DNA of 64,000 bases from contig VZTJ01001823.1 in assembly GCA_013397795.1 (NCBI GenBank), forward strand, positions 105,539 through 169,538, in the 5' to 3' direction. This document shows, piece by piece, positions 39,578 to 49,155 of the stretch. Within the stretch, counting starts at the first letter, position 1; each line of letters opens with the position of its first letter. The position numbers were made by a program, and so were the translations under genes. The notes below the pieces were generated by a model. That model ran no database searches and was not told the origin of the DNA. It saw only the letters and a list, made by a program, of their open reading frames with translations. The stretch comes from Orthonyx spaldingii (lineage: Eukaryota > Chordata > Aves > Passeriformes > Orthonychidae).

Positions 39578-40151
39578 NNNNNNNNNNNNNNNNNNNNNNN
39601 NNNNNNNNNNNNNNNNNNNNNNNNNNNNNNNNNNNNNNNNNNNNNNNNNNNNNNNNNNNNNNNNNNNNNNNNNNNNNNNNNNNNNNNNNNNNNNNNNNNN
39701 NNNNNNNNNNNNNNNNNNNNNNNNNNNNNNNNNNNNNNNNNNNNNNNNNNNNNNNNNNNNNNNNNNNNNNNNNNNNNNNNNNNNNNNNNNNNNNNNNNNN
39801 NNNNNNNNNNNNNNNNNNNNNNNNNNNNNNNNNNNNNNNNNNNNNNNNNNNNNNNNNNNNNNNNNNNNNNNNNNNNNNNNNNNNNNNNNNNNNNNNNNNN
39901 NNNNNNNNNNNNNNNNNNNNNNNNNNNNNNNNNNNNNNNNNNNNNNNNNNNNNNNNNNNNNNNNNNNNNNNNNNNNNNNNNNNNNNNNNNNNNNNNNNNN
40001 NNNNNNNNNNNNNNNNNNNNNNNNNNNNNNNNNNNNNNNNNNNNNNNNNNNNNNNNNNNNNNNNNNNNNNNNNNNNNNNNNNNNNNNNNNNNNNNNNNNN
40101 NNNNNNNNNNNNNNNNNNNNNNNNNNNNNNNNNNNNNNNNNNNNNNNNNNN
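39578..40151. other. Assembly gap (574 N) inside the CpG island
   Basis: Undetermined bases flanked on both sides by CG-rich sequence (GCCGCCG before, CGGGAGCGCG after). Very GC-rich promoter sequence is often missing from short-read assemblies. All long frames crossing it consist largely of unknown residues and are meaningless. Confidence 0.99.
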
Positions 40152-40224
40152 CGGGAGCGCGACGAGGAGGAGGAGGTGGAAGGAGCGAGGGGGGTGAGGG
40201 AGGAGGAGCGGCGGGACGGAGCGA

Positions 40225-40240
40225 GGGGGCGGGCGGGGGC
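40225..40240 (+). promoter_or_regulatory. Overlapping GC boxes / G-quadruplex-capable run
   Basis: GGGGGCGGGCGGGGGC provides overlapping SP/KLF-type GC boxes. Together with the GGG at about 40213 it gives four G-runs able to form a G-quadruplex on the + strand. It follows a purine-rich GAGGAGG tract (40163-40212). SP1 binding is established for this motif class; use here is inferred. Confidence 0.55.
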
Positions 40241-40499
40241 CGGCGCCGCGCGGGACCGCCCCGCGCCCCCCTCCCTGCCCGCACGGACGCTCCGCACCTG
40301 CGGAGCCGCGTTCGTGCGCTTTTCCCCGTCCCGCCCGGCCGAGGGGCAGGTGCACGCCCCGGGCACTCCCGCGGACCCCGGCGGGAGAAGGCAGCCGGCC
40401 CCCGAGGGGATTCGGCCGTCCCGTGAGGCGGCCCGGGCAGCGGCCGTGCTCGGGGGCACGGGGACACAGCCCCCGAAACAGCGGCGGCCCCGGTGCGAG

Positions 40500-40727
40500 C
40501 TGAGCCCGACCCAGCGGCGGCCGCAGCTAAAGTGTGAAGAACACTGTGGGCTGCGTGAAGCGCGCCCAGGCTCCTCTCAGCTGTGGGAGACCCCCACACA
40601 CCTGATCCGGACAAGGACGTGGCATATCACCCTCCTCCCTGGGTTATGCCCCAAAACATCCGCCTCCGTGAATGCTCACAGCCCCACATGCAGAGACAAG
40701 AGCATTCCACCTGCACTCTGCACCAAG
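40500..40727 (+). ncRNA. Candidate first exon (5' UTR or noncoding) ending at a splice donor
   Basis: The right edge of the CpG island passes into ordinary sequence and reaches CACCAAG/GTGAGT, a near-perfect vertebrate 5' splice site, cutting after 40727. The sequence is open in one frame from the gap to 40883, but the translation (Arg/Pro/Ala-rich, then unremarkable) resembles no protein I know. If this is an exon it is more likely 5' UTR or noncoding RNA. The exon start is unknown; it may lie inside the gap, so the left boundary given is arbitrary. Donor-like sequences also occur by chance, hence the modest confidence. Confidence 0.35.
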
Positions 40728-42089
40728 GTGAGTGTAGGGCTTCCCAGTGCTCAGCCGAAGCACTTGGGAAGCTTTAGGGTGGCAGGGCTGGAAAGGAGGG
40801 AGAGCGATTTTAAGGGCAATAGGCAGGTTGGTGGCACCTTAGAGATCACTCTTCAGTGTGGTGGTGAGTGGACTCGGCACTGAAGCAACTGATGAGAGCC
40901 ATGTTTTCCAGCCTGCCTGCAACTGTGTGGGGCACAGAGGTGTTATGGCATCGCCCACCATTGCACCCCCCATCTTATGTCCCCTGCCAACCCGGTGGCA
41001 CCTCCTAGATGCGCTTAAGTGGAGACAACTGCAATGCCCAGGGTTCTGCAAGCATCAGCCCAGCATCCCCGTCACTACCACCCACCCCAGCACAAGGGTG
41101 AAATGCTGACACAAACATCCTCCCTAATGGGTCCAGGGGCCTGGCATCTTGTCAAGACTTGTCTTGGTAAGACAGTGACCAAAAATCTCATCATCTCTTC
41201 ACAGGTGTGAGACAGCAGCTGCCGTTTATTACTCTTGATGAGTTGATTGGCATCCTCAGGCATAACTGAACTCTGCAAGTGCACAAGAGAAGAACACCTT
41301 CAGGTCTTCAGTTCATATCCCCAAAATGTGCACCCGAGGTTTTGAAGCCTACTCGTCCCAATCAAGCCCTTGTGGATCTCATAAACATGAAGGAACTCTC
41401 CTTATGCCTTTCCTGCTGGTCTGTGCAATACTTCTTGGAATGACTTCCCAGTGGTGCTAACAGCTTTCCCCGGCACCCCCAAGCAGATTAAGTGGAAAGT
41501 GCAGCAGCAAGTGCCTTCCCTGCAAGCAGCTCTGACGGAATGGTTTTCCCATAGGAATTAACCTCAGAGGAATAACCCGTCCCTCCAGCCAAATTGGCTC
41601 CTTCCCAGAGAAGCCAGAGGCTTGCCTGCCTTTAAAAAAAAAATCCCCAAATCAAGATAGTATTTCAAGTTGGATTGTGGCTCTTTCTCCAAAGAGTGGG
41701 AAGTTTTAGCTGGAACGAATAAGCCAGGCTCTGCAGAAATGAGGCTGTACAGAAAGATGTTTTAATGCCCTCGGTGCTGCATCCCACTGTCTACATCAGC
41801 AGTGGCAAAGGGGCAGCTCACTGGCAGGCAGAGGCAGGTGAAAGAAAAGGCAGTCAGGAAGCAGAGCCCTGACATGCAGCGTCTTCAGCCTCTTCCTTAG
41901 GGTTTTCCCTGAGAACACCACCTGTGAGGCCAGCAGGAGAGGCTGGGAGCCAGCCCGTTCCACTGCTGAGTGGATTAGCAGCAGTGCTGATCCTCCCTAC
42001 TTGCCACCCCCAGGAAAGAAGAGTGATCCGTGCCTGGTGCAGAAATGGGTCCAACGGGAGGCTGTGAGACGAAACTCACTCAAATATTG
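40728..42089. other. Noncoding stretch, right shore of the CpG island
   Basis: Average composition with no recognised exon. It would be the start of intron 1 if the donor at 40727/40728 is used. Confidence 0.45.
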
Positions 42090-42420
42090 AACTAGAAAAA
42101 TTTTGCTCAATCTGCCTCTCAGTAAACAGTGACTAATTGCTCTGGCTGGAGCTGCTGCACCTTCTAGATTGGAAGGTGCAGATGGAGCAATGATAGCGAA
42201 GGCTCCTTACCTGATGCTGGCTGTACATTAATCACAAATGTTTGCTATGCAAATCTTGTCATACAAAGCAATTATTGCTGTTCCCCTACTGATCTCATGT
42301 TTATTTATTACATGAGCTCTTTATTTGAACCTTGTCTAGTCTCTCTTCCCATATAAGCATATTAGTGTGTAGCTTCCAAAGGCACCCAGCTGAGAAATTG
42401 TAGATTTGCGGCATGGAGGG
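42090..42420. promoter_or_regulatory. Candidate conserved noncoding element with nested inverted repeat
   Basis: AT-rich block with ATGCAAAT (octamer) near 42248, CAATTATTG and TTATTTATTACATGAG motifs. At 42136-42191 two inverted-repeat arms are nested: ATTGCTC/GAGCAAT outside and TGCACCTTC/GAAGGTGCA inside, around a 7-base loop. No coding frame. Regulatory function is inferred. The hairpin's uneven internal loop (13 against 4 bases) makes a microRNA precursor unlikely. Confidence 0.35.
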
Positions 42421-43060
42421 GTGGCACACGACATGCTAACTGCAATGCAGAGCTGAGAGGCTCAGCTCTTACACCAGTGGCTCTTCATGCAAAATATTCT
42501 CACCCTGAGGTCTCTTGCTGGGATGAAGGACACTTTCTAACAGCACAGGGCTGTGACTCCGGGTTTGCTCTGATGCTGCAGTATTAACCGATGGTTAATG
42601 GAGACTGTCAGCCCGAGGAGCCACGCAATAAAACTCTGCTTGGGCTTCTTTAGGGCCCTCTCAGTAAAAGTAAAATTTTACACAGTGCTTCGTCCTTGGC
42701 TTTGTCACCTCTGCCTACCTCCAGAATGATGAGTTGCAAATAGATTTAACTTTGCCACCAAGTAAGTTGCAAGTGTGCTGCTGAATGTGGTGGTGTTTGG
42801 GTGGCTGGAGTGATGGGTGTCTTTAAGCACCAAATATTCTCTTGCCAGACGAGTTTTCTCCATGTGATTTAATTTGGGGCAACACTGGCATCCGGTGGGC
42901 AGAGGGTTTCCTCCTTAACAGCTTGCAGCAGCTCACTCCCTTGATTTTGTCCTATGGCTTCTTGAAACGATCATTAAATGCAATTTCTAAATTAATCTGG
43001 GTTTAGTACTCTTGTTCTCCCCCTTCCTTCAGTTCGGCTGCACAGCAGGTGGAGCAACAT
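42421..43060. promoter_or_regulatory. Candidate noncoding element with ATTAACC/GGTTAAT palindrome
   Basis: Contains a perfect 7-bp inverted repeat ATTAACC-GAT-GGTTAAT at 42583-42599, TTAATTAATCTGG-type homeodomain cores at the right end, and a T/G-rich segment (42770-42830). No exon is recognised. Confidence 0.25.
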
Positions 43061-43419
43061 ATTACCTTTTCACGGTTTTCTTTCAAACATGCTCTGCTAT
43101 ACAGTCTAGGACCCGCTGAAGTCAGCTGCCCCTCCACGCCGATCAGTTTTGTTGTGCAGGGACTCTGCCTGCCTTATACCGCAGGCAAGCCTCTATTCCT
43201 CCGTAGAGGGTGACAGGAAGGGTCCCCATGCTTCAAACCAAACCCAAACTCTCCTGTCTCACCGTGGACCCCCTCCATGTTGACAAACACTATTGGTGCT
43301 CTTTTGCTGGGGGAAAGCTGTAGAAAAGTCTCCAGAGCCTGAATGAAATCAAATCCCTCTTACACCCCTCAGCCTTCCCTGCCTTTCTTGCTGCTCTTTC
43401 TTCTGCTCTCACCTCTGCT
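43061..43419. other. Noncoding stretch, no feature seen
   Basis: C/T-rich unique sequence. Nothing can be supported. Confidence 0.5.
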
Positions 43420-43870
43420 TTCAGCTCTTCCCAATGTAGTGTCATTTTCTAATGCAATTAACACTTCTCGTCACTTCCAAATCATTAATAAAGCCAGTAA
43501 TTAACAGCAGGCCTGACAATGAACCCAGCAATGCCACACTATGTGCTTTCTCCTGCCTGAATTGCCCCTCTCCAACATCACCCCATCCTTAGGATCTTGG
43601 CTGGCTTTCTATCCATCCGACAACTTGCATGCCCTGGTCAATTTGAAATATTCCTTCCCCCCCCTCCCCCGCACCCCCAGTATTTCTCTTTTATGGTGTA
43701 GCTGTAGCTTTTGCTAATTGTTCATTAAATGACTTTTTTTTTTTTCTAAAGCAATATTTTTCTTGAGAAGTTAAATTTAAAAGGGGCCATAAATGACTAA
43801 TCGTAATTAATAAAAATGAAGAAATAATTGGGCAATATCTTTAAATGTATATGCCTGGAGTCAAACTCCT
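43420..43870. promoter_or_regulatory. Two candidate AT-rich elements around a C-rich tract
   Basis: The segments 43430-43520 (CAATTAACAC, ATCATTAATAAAG, AGTAATTAAC) and 43690-43870 (GCTAATTG, CATTAAATGAC, CGTAATTAATAAAA) are rich in homeodomain cores. Between them lies the C-run cluster 43657-43678. A 12-bp poly-T sits at 43734-43745. There is no coding frame; enhancer function is inferred. Confidence 0.3.
43657..43678 (-). other. C-run cluster, G-quadruplex-capable on the minus strand
   Basis: Runs of 8, 5 and 5 C separated by T and by GCA. Because the 8-base run can supply two G-tracts, the minus strand meets the usual four-tract, short-loop G-quadruplex pattern. Whether it folds in vivo is unknown. 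Confidence 0.5.
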
Positions 43871-45940
43871 AAATCCCTGTTTCCGTTAGATCAGCTTGGG
43901 GTTTTTATTCTCCCCTGAAGGAGCAGGAGTGCCCAAGACTGTCAGGGAATACTCCAAGTGATGGAATAACCCTCTGACAACCCCAGAAAGCTGAGGGCTG
44001 GGAGAATGTGGTGGACCACGCCGGCAGCAGACAGCTTGCTGCTGCCCTCCTCCCTTGCTGATAGGGTGTCTGGCTGTGCCAGGGCAAGAGGGGCTTTGGG
44101 GACCTGGTGGACAACTTGATCCTCTTGAAAAACAGCGCCTTTAACCCATGGAGAGCCCTACCGCTTCCACCAGGCTGTTAGAAAGGGATTAGACATTTAA
44201 GGGCAAGACAGTTACACTAAAAAAAAAAAAGCAGCAATAAAAGGCTTTTGTGGTTCAGAGCATAAATCAGCCTTTTACTGCTTCCCCTTGCAGGGAGCAC
44301 AGCTGCAAGTGTCTAACTCAGGGATTTTTATGTCTACTTGTGAAATATCTGGGGGACAGCAGTGCCAGGGAGTGGGCACGGGACCGTGTGCCTGAGTCAG
44401 CGCTGCCCAGCCAAGGATGCTGCAGCATCCTGGTGGCTTTGGGATGGAGGCTGAGTGGGATGGCATGGGGTCAGGCACATGATCCCGTCGTGCAGAACAG
44501 GACTTGGAAGTGCACAGAGATGGTTTTGAGGGCCATTTCACCCCTGCTCCCCTCTCCTGATGACAATTAACTGCTGGTGGTTTTCCTTTGCCAATGTAGA
44601 CTAGCAGAAACTCAGATCTAGCTCCCAAATCTAAACCACAGCTCATTAAAAGGTCATGTTTTACAAAGTAGCACAGCCACCCTAACCAAATGAGTACCTG
44701 GCTAATTGCCTTCAGTGTGAAATTAGGTTTGTGGTTTCTGTGGGATCAAGCGTGGTTTCCTCCTCTCCTCCCCAACCTCCTTGGTTGTGTTCCCAGTTGC
44801 TGATGAGCATTTGATATGCAGAAAGTACTGCGCTTTGCAGTCAGAAACACGCATTCCAAACCCTGGCTTTGCTTACACCCGTGATGGCACAGAGGCAGGA
44901 GGGCTGGAGGAGCTGCAATGTAGCAGAGCAGAAAATGCCACATGGGGCTGAACCTCAGCAGGCAGTTTGAGCTGTCCATAGGTTTGAATGCCCTACATGC
45001 AGAGCATTAGGTCAGCATGTCCCTTCGTTTCCACTGCTCCCTGCAATGTCCAGGGGGACAGAGCTGGCCAAGCTGGGACATGAACAACCAGCACCGGATC
45101 CCTCCTGCTCGCTGGGCCAGATAAGGATATGTGCAGCACAGTAGTAAATCGTTCAGCTGTAAGCATGGGAGAACTTGTGCCTTGGACTGCAGCATCTTAT
45201 GTCATTTAACAAAGCAAGTGTGTGTCAGCTGTGGTGACAGAGATGCTCCTTGTCAGCCGTGCTGAACGAGAAGCCCTGGTCCATTAGGCAGCACGTGCCG
45301 GACTGCACGAAGCTGGAAGCAGGCATCTCTGCAGAGTGGGCCAGCAAAGAGCTGCAGCCCTGAAACAAATACAAACACATGGTGAGAGAGAAATAATCAC
45401 TTGGGTATCCCCTTGTCTGCCAGCACAGCCTCACTCACGTGTGACGAGCAGCCAAAAGCTCATGCAGGAAGAAAGCTTGTGCAAGAAGAAGATGACTTCT
45501 CACCTGCACACAGCTGAGAGCCTTGGAAATGCCAACTAGCCCACCTCGAACTGATGTCAAGACAATTATGGGGGCTTCTTTATAGGTGCAGGCTTTTCTC
45601 TTCACACCGGGAGGAGCAGAACAATAAATACAGGCTCTGTATGGGCACAGCCAGGTGAGCAGCCCTTTGGGAGTACATGGCCTTTGCAGATAACTGTGGT
45701 GAACATCTGTGTGGAGAAAGAGTGGCGTCGCCACCTCCTCCATCTCCTGCAGAGATATTCTGCTGCTTGGCCGACATCCCCAGCTCCACGTTTCGAGAAG
45801 TGGGACCTACAATGGGAGCAATGTGGAGCTCAGCTGTGTTTGTAGGACTTCAGAGATGATATCATAACCCCAGAGGCAGAGCAGAGTGGAGCTCCAAGCA
45901 GACAGAGATGTGAGCTCAGTCATTCACCAGGGACACCCAG
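43871..45940. other. Noncoding stretch, no gene seen
   Basis: Unique, G-rich and C-rich segments alternate. Several overlapping frames of 70-120 codons occur on both strands (for example 44275-44646 -), none recognised. A 12-bp poly-A lies at 44219-44230. No transposon. Confidence 0.5.
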
Positions 45941-46409
45941 CATCAACACTGGGCCCATTGTGGGGTGGTGCAATGCACTAGTTTGTCTTCTTTTTTTGTG
46001 TTTGTTTTTTTTTTTCAGAATTATTGTTTGAGGAGTAACAAAAATTCCCCCTAAGCACTAAGAAGAGTACTCTGGGAACCTGAAAGAAGCCAGCCAATTA
46101 GATAATAGAAAAAATATAAAGACAAAATTTCAGCAGCAGCCAACACTACACAGATTTCATAATTGTATTTTCTGGAACTAAAGGCTGATCTCAAAAAAAT
46201 TTTTTAGACTGTACTTGGGTTTTAGTGGTTTTATATCTCATTCATAGCAAAAGGATTTAAGTACACTCTCAGTTATCATAAGAGCCCTAAAACAGGTCTA
46301 TGTGGTCGACTCTGAATTAGGGTATCATATTGTTTCCTTTTTTTTTTGGTCCTGCTGTATATATCAAACTCCTTGGCAACCTGCTTTTCCAAGGGCCTCA
46401 CTTACATTT
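45941..46409. other. Noncoding AT-rich stretch with T-runs
   Basis: T-rich microsequence at 45990-46016 and near 46335, AT-rich between. It leads directly into the CR1 fragment. No gene or motif of note. Confidence 0.5.
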
Positions 46410-46598
46410 CACAGAATCATAGATTAGTTTAGGTTGGATTTAAAGGTCCTTTCAAACCCCCTGCAATGAGCAGGGACACTTTCAACTACACCAGGTTGCT
46501 CAGAAGCCAATCCAACCTGACCCTGAATGTTTCCAGGGCTGGGGCACCCACCACCTCTCTGGAACACCTGTGCCAGTGCCTCACCACTCTCATTCAGC
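46410..46598 (-). mobile_element. CR1 LINE, truncated 3' fragment (minus orientation)
   Basis: Reads as the reverse complement of an avian CR1 3' end. It begins with ACAGAATCATAGA, continues through a TTTAGGTTGGATTTAAAGG-like segment, a GCAATGAGCAGGGACAC-like segment and CCAGGTTGCTC, and ends with CTGTGCCAGTGCCTCACCA. The insertion therefore points to the minus strand. It is severely 5'-truncated (about 190 bp of a multi-kb element), diverged by many substitutions and noncoding. CR1 is the dominant LINE of birds and other sauropsids. The match is from memory of the family, not a database search. Confidence 0.85.
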
Positions 46599-47189
46599 CC
46601 AGCAGAAGATGCAGTATTTTCCCTATCACCCACATGTGAAAACATGGGCGTTTTTGTTTTCTTCCCAGCTTGTATATGACATCCAAATACAGCATTCTCT
46701 TGCCTACTCCTCTCTCACTCATCCTTCTTTCCCGCCTCTCCCCTACCTTCTCTGTGATCCTGTCTCACATCTGAAGCCAGACTCCTCTCAGCTCAATGAT
46801 TTCCTACCACATTTCATGTCTTCCTTTTTTTAAAAAATAGAGGAATGTCCTCCCAGGTGGCATTGAGCAAAATGCAGTAAAGAAAATATAGAGGTTATCC
46901 ACTCGATACCAGAGGAGTTCCTGCTGCTTTCTTCTTGTTGTCGTTGGATCCTACTTCAATCTGGTGCTGGCTTCTCAAGCCATACAATACAAGCACATCA
47001 ACATAGTAATAATATTTGCATTTGCTTATGGGTGACTCAGTTTTGCAAGATGACAGAAGGCAATACAAGCCATAGTTCAGCATTATTGTGCTGAAGGCTG
47101 ACAATAATGGGGCTGGGGTATGGTCAATGTACCCCACTCTTTACAACACGTTCAAGGCTGCATCTGAAAAATTTTGAGGGGGACTAAAG
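46599..47189. other. Noncoding stretch, no gene seen
   Basis: C/T-rich after the CR1 fragment, then average. No exon or repeat is recognised. Confidence 0.5.
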
Positions 47190-47760
47190 GGTATCCACCC
47201 ATTCTTTGAAGCACATTTCAAGCTCCCAGTCACAATTATTTATGAAGCAGTTTCTGGAGCCTTTTTTTTGTAAAAAGTCTTCCTATGAAAAATTCATTTA
47301 TACAGCACAAACTGTGTCTATAAATAATAGACACTCCAGCTCACCTGCCTCTTTACATTTCTATAGGCAATGCAAGCTCTGCTTATAACAAAATAGAGCA
47401 AATGAACGCCGCCACGTTATCAGCACACATCCCTGGTCTGGCACAATTTGCTGGATGGTCCCATTTGCCTGATAATTAATTGTTTCTATAGCAATCCCAA
47501 CAAGAAGAGTTTCCCATTGTGCTCAAGGAAAAGGGCACTCCCAGGACCATAGCAGCTTTATAAGCTCCAAATACTTTACAAATAGAGTCTGGTTATCAAA
47601 ATTGGTTTCCAAAAGCCACAGTTATTTCAAGCTTTGCTGTTAACGTGCCCAGGACGAGATGTTCGGTCGCTCACAGAGAAGCAGCCCATTTGCTTAGAAG
47701 CTCATACTGGGTTGATTTGTAGGAATCAGAAACCAGTAAGATCCTTCCAGGTCGTTGTTC
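47190..47760. promoter_or_regulatory. Candidate conserved noncoding element
   Basis: Complex sequence with CTGATAATTAATTG and TAAATAATAG homeodomain cores and GTTTCTATAGCAATC near 47483, which loosely resembles an RFX X-box. There is no coding frame. Texture-based call only. Confidence 0.3.
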
Positions 47761-49043
47761 CCTTGTTAAATAGTTCTATTAATTCTAAATTTTCCATGTA
47801 GCTGTAGGAGTCATGAAGCTGCCGAGGTGAGCAGATGCACTCAGTAACTTAGCAAACTGCACCAAAGAGGATTTAGAACCCAACGTGTTAAAAACTCAGG
47901 GATTAAAGTCACTTGTTCTCATCCAAGTAGCAAAAGCAGAGGCAGTGGGGCTGAGGTGGTCTCTGGAGGTCTGGGCACTGCTTGGAAGGCAGCTCACACG
48001 GGGGTGCTTTTCCATGCAGGACACCCCCCCTGCCTTCCCCGGGGCCGGAGCCCACCGGGAGCCGCAGCGCAAAGCCGAACAGGGTTTCAGGGTGCTGCTG
48101 CCAAGGCAAGGGCAAAGCTTCCGCTGGCAGGCCAGGAGCAGGCAGCAGGCCAGCGGGTCGCCTTGTCGGCAGGCAGCCATGCAAATCTCTGCCCAAATTT
48201 TCCTTTCTTTGCCTTTTTTTTTTTTTCCTTTTTTCCTGGAATCCAGCCATTTGTGAGGTGAATGCTCTCTTCTTGCACTACTTTTTCTTTGTGTTTTTTT
48301 TTAAAAGCATGCACTAGAAAAATAAACTTTCAGCAAGTACTAGGTATTATATAAATCTTGTTATTTAGGTTTAAAATCGATTTTCATATTAATTTTTAAG
48401 CGCTGTTACTGCTTTTCTGGATATTTGATAGTCAGGGAAAAAAAAGAGGGCTACTTCAAATTATGACAGCAATCTCACTCCCCTGAGAACACTGAACAAG
48501 AGAACAGATTTGGCATGAACAGTCACAGGAATGAATTCTGCTGCTTTTTGGACTTTACTCCATGTGCAGAGGATCTGGCATGTTCCTCACAAAGATGCCA
48601 CTTGACAGCTCTTATCACTGAAAAAGAAGAAAGAAAAGTGTAGGAGAAATCACAGCACCTTCACATTTTTCCACAACTTCACAGCTCATAAAAGTGCTTG
48701 CAGAAGGGAATATAAGGATTTGTTTTATTTAATTTTTCTACCTCCAGTTTTTTTTTCTCCCTATCATGCCTACTGTAGAAATTTTTCTCAGTAAATTGAG
48801 ATAAAAATAAAAGGCACTAGCAGTTTGTTTTATCTTGATTGACTAAAACTGATCCAAACTCAGAAATGGTCCCTTTTTCAGGTAAAAATAACAATGCTGT
48901 TGGAAGATCACTCATGGGAAAAACAAACTACTCCCAAACACCCCATCCTGATTTAGAGTAACTCTCATACAACAGGAAAGCTCTTGTTTTTTCAAGCCAC
49001 AAGCCTTCCAGTTCTCCCATACCACCTTCTTAAGTTCCTATCC
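47761..49043. other. Noncoding stretch, no gene seen
   Basis: Contains a GC-richer part (47940-48180) with overlapping short frames on both strands, none recognised, then T-rich and AT-rich sequence with a poly-T near 48217-48228. No transposon is seen before the CR1 fragment at 49044. Confidence 0.5.
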
Positions 49044-49155
49044 ACAGAGTGGTTTGGGTTGGAAGGGAACTGAAAGCCCATCTGATTTCAACCACATGGA
49101 CACCTTCCACCAGATCAGGTTGCCCAAAGCTCCATCCAACATGGCCTGCTTTGAC
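49044..49155 (-). mobile_element. CR1 LINE fragment (minus orientation)
   Basis: ACAGAGTGGTTTGGGTTGG followed by a GAAGGGAAC segment, ACACCTTCCACCAGATCAGG and TTGCCCAAAGCTCCATCCAAC. This is the standard reverse-complement 3' end of an avian CR1. Only about 110 bp is recognisable before similarity fades. It is more degraded on the right than the copy at 46410 and carries no coding capacity. Confidence 0.8.

Larger units (their letters stand above)
39240..40560. promoter_or_regulatory. CpG island, probable gene promoter (direction unresolved)
   Basis: Sequenced flanks of the internal gap are extremely CpG-dense. By hand I count roughly 38 CpG in 39248-39577 and about 58 in 40152-40520, many times the density elsewhere in the window. 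GC boxes (GGGCGG-type) are present. In vertebrates an island of this size almost always marks a promoter and first exon of a housekeeping or developmental gene. The start site probably lies in the unsequenced centre. A + strand donor at 40727/40728 supports rightward transcription, while composition to the left hints at a leftward transcript, so a divergent promoter is possible. The gene could not be named. Confidence 0.85.

Noticed and set aside
39238..40883. Very long overlapping open frames on both strands (300-460 codons)
   Set aside because: Most of each frame consists of unknown residues from the N gap. The rest is GC-rich sequence poor in stop codons, and none of it resembles a known protein.
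42136..42191. MicroRNA precursor
   Set aside because: Only 16 base pairs in two separate blocks with a 13-against-4 internal loop; a Drosha/Dicer substrate would need a longer, more regular stem.
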